In this document: positions 39,255 to 47,387 of the stretch, in pieces | How positions within the stretch are numbered: position 1 is the stretch's first letter | How the letters are laid out: every line of letters begins with the position of its first letter | DNA from: Gorsachius magnificus | Taxonomy: Eukaryota; Chordata; Aves; Pelecaniformes; Ardeidae | Assembly: GCA_034008185.1 (NCBI GenBank) | Contig: CM067082.1 | Span: 124,683,988-124,747,987 of the forward strand | Reading direction: 5' to 3' | DNA length: 64,000 nt | Notes under the pieces: model-generated | What the model was told of the DNA's origin: nothing | The model's input: the letters and a program-made list of their open reading frames with translations, nothing else | The model's database searches: none | Made by a program: the position numbers and the translations under genes

Positions 39255-40065
39255 CGGGTGGTGGTGGTTTGGGACGGGACTTCCCAAGCCCCGCGCCGCC
39301 CGTGGGCTCCGACGGGGCTGGGTGCGGTGCCCTCGGGCGGGAGTCTCGGCATCCAGAGCTCCTGCGGTCGGTGACCGGGGACACCACCCACGGGGAGCGA
39401 GGGGACCGGGGGGCGGGGGGGCGGCCGGGACGCCCCTTGCTGTGCCGGGAGTTGGGGCCGGGCTCGGGGCCGCGGGACGGAGCCGATTCCTCTCACTCCC
39501 GGGAGGCTGAACCCCGCAGGAGAGACTGAAGTTTTGCTTCTTTCAGAACCGCCGGAAAAGTCCTTTTGTCTGTCCCCGGCTGACGGTCGGTACCCCTCCC
39601 GGCACCGATCCTGCCCACGGCATCGCCCCCCGAGCGGTGGCGGGGCTGAGCCCGCGGAGTGGGAGAGGGATCGGGATCGGGCCCCCCCCTGCCGCGGGTG
39701 AGATCCCGCCCGGGGAGCGTGACCGCCTTAAACGCGCATCTTTCCGATACCGGCTTCTCCCCTCTAAATCACAGAGGGGCACGTCCTGGGCTCCTTAATA
39801 GAGCACAACGCCCATTGACTTCTATCCCATTGATTCAATGGGAGTTTCGCTCCATTAAGGACCGCAGAATTTGGCCTAAACTGACCGCAATAATTTTGCT
39901 GCCGGTAATGGAGCTTCAAAGCCGTCCCTAATTAGCCGACGAGCAAGAATCGTTAAACACGCTCTACAATTCGGCGTGTGCTACGAGGGGGCTGCGGAAA
40001 GAGGCGGGCGGTCCCGGGCGGCCCCGCGCAGCCCTGGAGGAGCTTAGGACCCGTGTTCCGATGTA
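39255..40065. promoter_or_regulatory. CpG island
   Basis: GC- and CpG-rich block with GGGGCGGGGG and CCGGGACG type sequence (39,260-39,500, 39,560-39,730 and 39,980-40,060), part of the island chain upstream of SP8. An AT-richer insert at 39,808-39,875 (CCATTGATTCAATGGGAG, then GAATTTGGCCTA) resembles the end of an old sauropsid repeat. No coding frame is supported. Confidence 0.6.
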
Positions 40066-41893
40066 ACTGCAACTTCTGCGGGGACAGCTTGGGGACACAA
40101 GGGTGCCTGGCGAGCCACTTCATAGCTGCTGCGTTAGCGTGGGGGCAGGAGGAAAGAAAGCACTGACAAGTTGTGGAAGATTTGATCATACACTCAGCTC
40201 CCCCCCTCGCCCCCCCCTTCAAAGACGCGGTTGAGAGTCACAGTACATGCTGCCGCTTCTATTTAGCGAAGATAAACCCGATGAGTTGTGTTTCCCCATA
40301 ACCCGGAGCACCCCTAACGAGTTATGCTAAACCCCAGGGTGTCTCCGAGCAGTGAGCAGCTGTATGTTTGGGATGGGCTGAGTTTCACCACGATCCGGCA
40401 CCTTCACGAGTGGCTTTCTGCCTGAGCGGGTCTCCCAGTCACGGGGAGGCGGAGGGGGCAACACGGCTGGAGCCGGATTCAGCTGCAAGGGCACTTCCAT
40501 TACACCACGCTCCTGCCGTTGGTGGGCACAAATCTCCTTCCTCAGCTCCGCAGCTGTAAATCCAGCAGCGTGAAGAAACATCTCGCAAAGCTTGTTATTT
40601 AATAGCCTGATTCTTAGGGGCTTGTACACGCACATTTAAATCCCTGCAGACTGCCTATTACCTGTGAATTTTAATTTGGAAAACAGCGTTTTCCCCTCGA
40701 GATAAAATATTCAACCGGCGAGAACGGTGCAAAGGCTTTCGATCCTTCCAGGTTGAAATGCAGCAAGAAAAAAAAATAAATACAGTTGTTAGATAGCATA
40801 AACTTCTAAGGCGATTCCGTGAAATCTTCTCGAAGAACTAACCCATATGGGAAGAAAACCCGCCCGAAACCTCTAGGCTAGGCATGCCCAGTATATTAGT
40901 CGTCTATTAAAAAAAAAAAAAAAAACAAAACGCTCGGAAGTTTTGGTCAGTATTCTAGGCAAAATATGCTCAACAGATGATAGCGGAGATGCAGCCAGAA
41001 AACAACTCCAGCTATTTAAACTGCCAAATGAGACATAAAGCCGCATTGTAAAAATCATCTGGAAAACAGGTTTTCCTATTGAAGTCGCTATGTGTTAATT
41101 ACTGTGATCTGGAAGAGCTCTGTATCTAAACGCCTGGAAGCCGACTTTCACCCCGCATATGTAAATGAAGAAAGTGCTGAATCTAAGCCAGAGGGTTCAT
41201 GTTCGGATTCATTTCCGTGCATGCCTAGACATTAATATGTGTTCATGTAGGGTTCGTACAGTACGAGGTGTTATTTCCTTATAAAGAAACACCAGGTCTC
41301 GCTTTCCATTCCCCTTACAAAATTATTCGCATTATTTATGCTACATTGAGCGATCTAATTTCTTCGTGATAGTCAGCTAATTGCTCTGGCAGGTAATTAG
41401 AAGCGGTTTACAACGCAAAGGGCTTTTGCGGTGCCCCTCGGATTATTAAGTTGCTCTGTAAATTATACCATATTTGCCGAAGAGAGGAAGGGGGAAGGGG
41501 CTGACGATCTTTTGAGAAGTTCTTCTCCTGCGATCAGAGCTGAAACACGTCCCCGTCCCCCCAACACTTAAAAAAATGGGGGGAGGGGGCTCTTCCCGGC
41601 CTCGGAGTCGAATTATTCTCAAGCACGCGATCTGAAGCCCATTTTGTTCGTGCTCACTGGTCCAGAATAACTTGGCCATAATGGCCGGGAATGGGCCAGG
41701 TCTGCAGCAAGCTTCCTGCGCCCTGGCAGTATCCAGCAGGCATGTGGGAAAAGAATGGCTTAAATGGGGACATCTGTTCAGTGTTGCTCATCTCGCTCCT
41801 GCGGCCAGGTCGGGTTAAGAGAATAACCTGCTCGCCTGCTCGCCACCTTGCCCGCCGCTCGCCTCCTCCCCTCCCTCTCCCATCAAGGCTGCT

Positions 41894-41912
41894 GGGGGGG
41901 GGGGGGGGGGGG
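41894..41912 (+). repeat. Poly-G homopolymer (19 G)
   Basis: Uninterrupted G run followed by GGAGCGGGAGGGGGG, so a G-quadruplex-capable stretch. Run length is prone to sequencing error. Confidence 0.95.
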
Positions 41913-42390
41913 AGCGGGAGGGGGGCGACCTAATCGCTCTGCCATATAGGCAAATAACGACAAGGAAAGGTGGCGGAGACATTGTAAGAGGAACGGTAAA
42001 TATATCAATATTAGAGTCTCTCGAGTCAGGTGGCGGGAGCTCCGCGTTCGGGAGAAGGCTGCGGTGCGCACCGAGGGCGCGAACCGGCGGGGGCGAAACC
42101 TTCCTGGCTCAGTGCTCTGAAGGTACGTCTTTCCCGGAGGACCAGGGGTTCTTCCACTTCGCAAACGGCAGCAAGCAAAGAGTTTTCTTAATTCTTTCTT
42201 TCTTTCTTTCTTTTTTTTTTTTTTCTCCCCAGATTGACACTTTTGGGCAGTGGGCAGGACATATAAATAAATACATGCATACATACATACATGCCTGGAA
42301 AGCTTTCCTTTTCCTCTATGTTCTCTGCAGGCTATGAATTTGGGTGCTGTAGGCTTTGTATATACAAGTGTCCATCACACCCCCACCTCT

Positions 42391-42450
42391 ATACACGCGC
42401 GTATCTACATACGCGCGCACGTGTATATAAATATATATGTATTTGTATGT
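42391..42450. repeat. CG/TA alternating purine-pyrimidine tract with short palindrome
   Basis: Alternating ACGCGCGTA and GTATATAAATATATATG sequence. Within it, CGCGCGTAT (42,396-42,404) and ATACGCGCG (42,409-42,417) form a perfect 9-bp inverted repeat around CTAC. Such tracts favour Z-DNA or cruciform extrusion. A function is not shown. Confidence 0.7.
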
Positions 42451-42879
42451 TTATATAAAAATAGCATGTATTTCGGGGCACGACCCAGCTTCAGGCAGCC
42501 TATCTGATGGGAACGTCCTGCCTCGCACGCCGATTCTTCAAACGTTTACTGTATCTTGTCACCCGTTTGTAAAGCTCGTACAATGATTCGAGCACATGTG
42601 TGGTTAAACCATCGGACCCAGAGCAGCTCCTAGATTATTTGTAATTAAACACAATTCCCAAAGTAACATTTATCTTTCCGAAACTGCGATTGCAATTGTC
42701 AACAGTCTGGAGGAGACGCGGGGTAATCTGGAAGCATTACCTCCTCTCCTAACGGAGCAGAATGAAAAGAAATCGATACCGCCGGGGAGAAGAATTTAGT
42801 AGTTTTTAACTGTAAGTGGCGCCTGGGAGAAACTGATAGATAATAGGAAAAACAGAAAGCAGCTTAAACAAATCTATTC

Positions 42880-43720
42880 TAGGAAGGACCGAAGCGACCG
42901 GCTCCGCCGCCGCCGGCGGGGGCTCCGCGCTCTGCCCCGCCCGGGTGCCAGCGCGCCCAGCCCGGGAGCTCGCTCTCCCCGCCGGCGCCCCCCGGTACTT
43001 ACATGACCGCCCAGGAACCGCCGATGCGTGCACAGCGATAACGTACCGGGGGGAGGGGGGGCGAGGAGGGGGGCAGGGAAAAAAGGGGAGAAGACGGGGG
43101 AGATGCGGATGGGATCTGGGCGCGCACCGGCAGTGGAAGCAGGGTGGGTGCGAAGGTGCCTCTTCCTCTCCCTCCCCGGGCACGCACACACCAGCATGTG
43201 CACGGCGTCTTCCCGGGCTAATCTAATTACAGGGACCTTTCAGAGGCGCAGCCAGCTCGCTTTTTTTTGTGCTTTTTTTTTTTGGCTTTTTCTTTTTTGA
43301 CACAGGCCCAGACAAATAGACAAATAAATAAATGCCGAAAGACACCGTGGTGAACCCCCTCCGCCGGCTGCAAGCGGGCAGGTCGGCGTGTGCCCTCGCC
43401 AAAGTGGCTCAGAGAGGATTCCGGGCTGCGCCGGGCACCTCCGCGCTGCTGCGCGGGGGAGCAGCCAGGCCGCGCAGCGCTGCGCCGCAGCCGGGCCGGG
43501 CCGGGGAACGCGGGGCGGGCGGCGGGGCAGGGGGGCTGGCAGGGTCGGCGGGCGCCTGGGGCAGACACGGTCCCGCTGACGGAGGAAGTAACGCCGGTGA
43601 CCCGCAGAGCCCTGGGTGTAGGCACCCGCTCTGCCGGCTGTCGCCGGGCTGAAGCGGGAGCCCGATTGCCAGCCCCGGCAGCGATACGACCCCGTGAGAG
43701 AAACGTCCCAGGTAAACCAT
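42880..43720. promoter_or_regulatory. CpG island
   Basis: Dense CpG and GC boxes (for example GGGCGGGCGGCGGGGC at about 43,513-43,528), plus G-rich sequence at 43,050-43,090. Long frames on both strands (up to 161 codons on the minus strand) overlap each other and are compositional. It lies about 4 kb upstream of SP8 and could serve a divergent non-coding transcript. That is inference. Confidence 0.6.
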
Positions 43721-43869
43721 AGCAATGCGGAGGTGCGAATGGAGGTTAAATAACGACATTAATCACCCCACACCCCCCAGGTCGGTGACCGCCAGACATG
43801 GCACGGTCCCTTCTGGCTGGTGGCTGGTTTGTTTCATTTACGTACTGTCCCCCTTTTTCCTCTCCCCGT

Positions 43870-44560
43870 CCAAGTCGAGCCCTCCCGAGCCTGGAGAGTT
43901 GGTTGTCACCCTTCGACCAGTCTTCCAGGTGACAGTCTCCAGGTGAAGGTGGCGGGACGAGGGGACGCCTCCCGGCCCCCACCTCCCCGGGGGTGGCGGG
44001 CAGCCCCGGGAGGACGGGAGGGGCTGCCAGTCGCAGGGAGCCCGGGGAGGGCGAGGGCAAGGCCCCCGTTCAGCGGCTTTTTTCCCCGTGCAGCCCACGG
44101 GAACGGAGCTGAGAGCCGCTGGCCGTAGAGGAGCCACGGTTTCGTCCTCGCTTGGACGCTTGCAAGGCGGCGGAGCGGAGCCCTGCAGCCGGCAAGACGG
44201 GAGGTGGGTCTGGCTCTAACGTGTGTGCCCCTAAATTGGCGCCAGGGTGGCATGAAATGCCCTCCCTGGCTAACATGTTCAACACACGGCGTGGTCAGCA
44301 GTCAGGTTAATCTTTCCGGCTATGCCTTTTCAGATAGCACAGACCTCTGGTTTCCCTAAAGAGAAATCCCCCCCCCCCGCCCCCCGGCCCGCACCCCGCC
44401 CCCTCCCCCCGGTAGAGCTGTCTGTGGGCAGAGAAGGAGCCCTGGAAGAGCGGGCTATCCATCTCTCTGTCTGCTCGCCGGCCGCAGCGAGGAGGGTCGG
44501 GGTTTTCTCCGAGGAAAATCCACCCCCACACCCCCCTCCCCCGGAAAGGTTAGCGACAGC
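43870..44560. promoter_or_regulatory. CpG island
   Basis: GC-rich block with a C-rich part (44,368-44,412) and a small 9-bp inverted repeat GGCAGCCCC/GGGGCTGCC (43,999-44,028). No gene is supported. Confidence 0.5.
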
Positions 44561-44574
44561 TTATCCTTGTGGCT

Positions 44575-45180
44575 GAAGTTCCGAGATTGCTAATGTATAT
44601 TGTAGACACAAGATGTTAGGTAGACTTGAGCAAGTTGTTCCCAGGATGTAAATTAGGTCCCAAAAGCTGTTGTCCAAATCGAAGAAACAGAGAAATTAAT
44701 CTGGGAGACTATCCATCATAGCCTGTAATAAAGGGAGCGACATGGATGAGACAGATGATATGATTAAGGAGCTGTGGTCGTTTTAATTAACTTTTTGCTG
44801 TCCTGTAATGATCAAACTGGTCAACAGACCCGGTCAATAAGCATGTTAATATCAAACAAATAAAACCAGGGATGATTAAAAACCTCCTGGTTTATTAAAT
44901 TTGAAATTCAAATGAAATTTATGCTGCAGATGCATACAGAATGCTAATAGATTTTAGCTTTATTGAGAGTGGATCCCACAGGTTTTCAAGAAACAGCACG
45001 AACATTTATCTACTCCCGTACATTAAACTTCAAATGAAAAAAAAAAAAGTTTTAATTAATTTCGGGAAAACCTCTCCTTGCTGGCTCCCCCCCCCTCCTC
45101 CCCCCCCGCATATTATGTTGATGTACTGCACCCTTAAGTGCAGTGGTCAATAACGCAAATGCAAACAAAATCGTAAGCTT
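44575..45180. promoter_or_regulatory. Candidate conserved enhancer upstream of SP8
   Basis: Sharp switch from CpG island to repeat-free AT-rich sequence with many developmental motifs: TTTTAATTAACTTTTTG (44,782-44,798), GTAATGATCAAACTGGTC, GGTCAATAAGCATG, and ATGATTAAAAACCTCCTGG. There are no repeats and no coding frame. The position is 2.2-2.8 kb upstream of the SP8 start. The composition strongly resembles vertebrate conserved non-coding elements. Conservation could not be tested. Confidence 0.4.
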
Positions 45181-46310
45181 CCTTAAATCCTTTGCCCAGC
45201 AGGCAATGTATACAAAGGGGGAAGGTTACAGATGTTTCCGTGGCGAATGCAGAAAAGATCAGCTCACCGCTCCCAAAGTTCAGAAGCTGCCGCTTTTCCA
45301 GTTTCAGGGAAATTATCAGAGTAGCAGGAGGATGCCACTGACAGGAGTTTTGTGATTCCTGTTCGGTTCTGCTGTCTTTGCCTTTTTCCTCCCTCTCTGT
45401 TGAGTTCCCTTGTAAAGACTCCCACGACTGCTTTTACAACAAGTTTTTCGTAATTTCCAGCACGGTGCTTCTAAAGGAAAAGCGCGCTGAAAATTAAGGA
45501 CTTTCGGCCCCAAATCAAAAGAGCCGGAGCAAGGATCGGAACAAACGAACACGAAAAAAGATCAAGCAAGGACACGCTTCCTCTGGGCAGACAAGTGCGG
45601 CCAAAATACGGATGCGAATGGAAGACCCACCCGGCGAGACTCTGCTCAAAAGAGATCTATCCCTAGCGCCTTCTCCTTCCCCGGTGGACGGCAAAGTCTC
45701 TGGGACTTTTCTGGGGCTGAAAGGAATGCGTGTCCAGCTCGTTACCTAACCTGGCACACCACAAAATGCGATTTTCTGTTCCTCTAACATATAATGCTCG
45801 CGATGCTTGTTTTGCTCTTACGCTTTCTGATCTATGTCTTAATAGTTCCTCCCCACCTCCAGCAGATAAAGGGAGTAGAGATAAAAAGTTAATAAGCATT
45901 CATACAAGGGAGTATATCCGGGAAATGTTCTTCCCCTCTTCGCGGGTGATAGTATTGATTAAATTAAACCCGAAATTTAAACAAGTGTGCATTAGGTCTG
46001 TAAAATGAATATCATTACGGAAGGAGACCAAAGCAATGAAGTTAATTCTTTTTTATTTGTTAAACGGAGTTCCCTCCTTCCCCCACCCCTTCCTCCTTCT
46101 GGGCTGGCCTGTCACGCCTTCTCAACAGGCTAAAATCATTCACAGCAGCTCGCGGGGAGAAACGCGACATTTATGGTAACCGTCAGCCTTCAGAGAAAGA
46201 AAGCAGTTCATTAATTTGCTTCGCTCTTACTTCAAAGTATGATAATGCGCGTTACCCCCTTTGATCAATAAGATATGATGTACAGTCAATATCCCCACGA
46301 CACGGAAACG
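45181..46310. promoter_or_regulatory. SP8 upstream region with TCF/LEF-type site
   Basis: Non-repetitive sequence. The part from about 45,740 to 46,020 looks like a conserved element (AGCAGATAAAGGGAGTAGAG, TATTGATTAAATTAAACCCG). CCTTTGATCAA at 46,258-46,268 matches the TCF/LEF binding consensus in reverse orientation. SP8 is known to act downstream of Wnt signalling in the limb ridge, which makes this site plausible, but a single site is weak evidence. Confidence 0.4.
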
Positions 46311-46329
46311 GGTCAAAACCGAGGCCGAG

Positions 46330-47280
46330 AGAGGGAGAAAAAACCAAAACAAACAAAAAAACCTGCCCCCAACGAAGCAAAGGGCCGGGAGGACGCAGCC
46401 GCGGAAAACCCGCGGAGGTGGGAGCCCGGGTCCCCCACCACGGCTCCGGCCAGCGCTGCCTCTGCCCTTCCCCGCAGCCGCCCGGCGCTGGGCGAGGGCC
46501 CGTGGGGAGCGAAGCTCCCAGCCCCGGCTGCTCCGGGAGGAGGCGGCGGGGGCCGGCCGGTAGCCAGCCCCGGCTGTACCAGTGCCGTTCGGGTGGGCTC
46601 CGCCGGGGCCGCGCTCCGCAAAGCTCCTCCGCCTACCTCCAGCCCCGGGGCACGGCTCCCGGGCGGGGGGGGGGGGTGGTGTGAGGGGGTGGGGGAGAGG
46701 GGGAGGGGGGCTTGTGCCACCCCGCCGGCGAGAAGCACGCAGCCAGCAGTCGTCCCAAATGTCCCGTCCCCCGTCCCGTCCCCTCTGCCCCCCCGTTGCT
46801 GCGACAAGTACCGAAAGAAACGGGGGAGGGAGGACTGAGCAGAGGGGAGCGGGGTTGGGGGGACCGAGGAATGGGATGCTCCCGCAACCCGCCCGTCGTT
46901 GCGATAATAATAGTAACGCTGAGCTCGGTGAGGATGATGATGGTGGTATAAAAATCCAAACAGAGATAAACCGGTCAAAAAATAACCCGTGTCATATTAA
47001 GGCGCACGGGGGGCGGTGGGGGGATGGAAAGGGGTGGCCGGGACGAAGGAGCCCGGCCCGGAGCGAAGGGTCCCCGCGGACCGGGACCGTGGCCCGCGCT
47101 GCTCGACGACGTGACTGCGTGAGGTCATCAGCGCCGTCGAGCCCCCCGCGGGGGGCTGATGAACTCACGCAGTCACGTCGTCGAGCGAGGCGGCGGGGCC
47201 GGGGATTGGCTGGCGGCGGCTCAGCGGCACTTCAAAGCCGGCGAGGGAGCTACAATTGTGGTGGAATGGGCGGAACTGAT
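46330..47280. promoter_or_regulatory. SP8: CpG island at the SP8 promoter
   Basis: Dense CpG DNA that reaches the presumed start of SP8. It contains a GGGGTGG-rich stretch (46,660-46,710) and the large inverted repeat at 47,101-47,186. The frames of 187-239 codons that cross it are compositional. Together with the CCAAT and GC boxes just downstream, it is the best candidate for the SP8 promoter region. Confidence 0.7.
47101..47186. repeat. Near-perfect inverted repeat (32-bp arms, 22-nt loop)
   Basis: Left arm 47,101-47,132 (starts GCTCGACGACGTGACTGCGT) and right arm 47,155-47,186 (ends GTCACGTCGTCGAGC) are reverse complements at 31 of 32 positions. The only mismatch is G at 47,124 against A at 47,163. 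The loop region adds a perfect 16-bp palindrome at 47,141-47,156 (GCCCCCCGCGGGGGGC), which overlaps the first bases of the right arm. As DNA it could extrude a cruciform. As RNA it would be a very stable stem. It sits in the CpG island, 180 bp upstream of the SP8 start codon. An artefact cannot be excluded from sequence alone. Confidence 0.95.
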
Positions 47281-47366
47281 CATTGTATTGCACACCTCTA
47301 AAAAAAACACTGCCTCTGATTTATCAATATAAAAAAGATCCTCTGAGAGGAGGGCACTTTTGTGTG
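47187..47366 (+). promoter_or_regulatory. SP8: SP8 proximal promoter / 5' leader
   Basis: Directly upstream of the start codon. It contains an inverted CCAAT box (ATTGG, 47,205-47,209), a TEAD-type GGAATG (47,263-47,268) overlapping a GC box GGGCGG (47,268-47,273), and TATAAAA (47,328-47,334). The TATAAAA lies only 33 bp before the ATG, so it is more likely leader sequence than a working TATA box. An 11-codon upstream ORF occupies 47,266-47,301. The transcription start is not determinable from sequence. Confidence 0.55.
47266..47301 (+). other. Upstream ORF, 11 codons, in presumed SP8 leader
   Basis: ATG at 47,266, eleven sense codons (MGGTDHCIAHL) and TAA at 47,299-47,301, ending 65 bases before the SP8 start codon. 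The ATG context is GTGGAATGG (G at -3, G at +4), which is good for initiation. It matters only if transcription starts upstream of 47,266. Confidence 0.5.
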
Positions 47367-47387
47367 ATGGCAACTTCACTTCTAGGG
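47367..47387 (+). other. SP8: SP8 coding exon 1 (seven codons)
   Basis: ATG GCA ACT TCA CTT CTA GGG, then a consensus donor GTGAGT at 47,388. The start has G at -3 and G at +4. Vertebrate SP8 long isoforms begin MATSLLGEEPR, so the exon joins in phase to GAG GAA CCG at 48,425. The shorter isoform would start at the in-frame ATG of [10 protein letters not shown] (48,458-48,460). Confidence 0.9.

Larger units (their letters stand above)
40066..42869. promoter_or_regulatory. AT-rich inter-island block, candidate regulatory sequence
   Basis: Mostly non-repetitive. CNE-like parts occur at about 41,320-41,420 (GCTAATTGCTCTGGCAGGTAATTAGAAGC) and 42,625-42,740 (TAGATTATTTGTAATTAAAC, TGCGATTGCAATTGTC). 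Simple sequence includes a G19 run (41,894-41,912), TTTC repeats (42,192-42,212), CATACATA repeats (42,272-42,292) and a CG/TA alternating tract (42,391-42,450). No gene was recognised. Open frames at 41.9-42.3 kb are due to simple sequence. Confidence 0.35.

Noticed and set aside
43999..44028. GGCAGCCCC/GGGGCTGCC inverted repeat
   Set aside because: Nine-bp arms in very GC-rich DNA are expected by chance.
46313..47301. Frames of 187-239 codons upstream of SP8
   Set aside because: Overlapping on both strands in GC-rich promoter DNA. The end of the 239-codon frame crosses the hairpin and reads into the presumed leader.
47328..47334. TATAAAA as the SP8 TATA box
   Set aside because: It lies only 33 bp before the start codon, which would leave almost no leader. 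CpG-island promoters usually lack a working TATA box.
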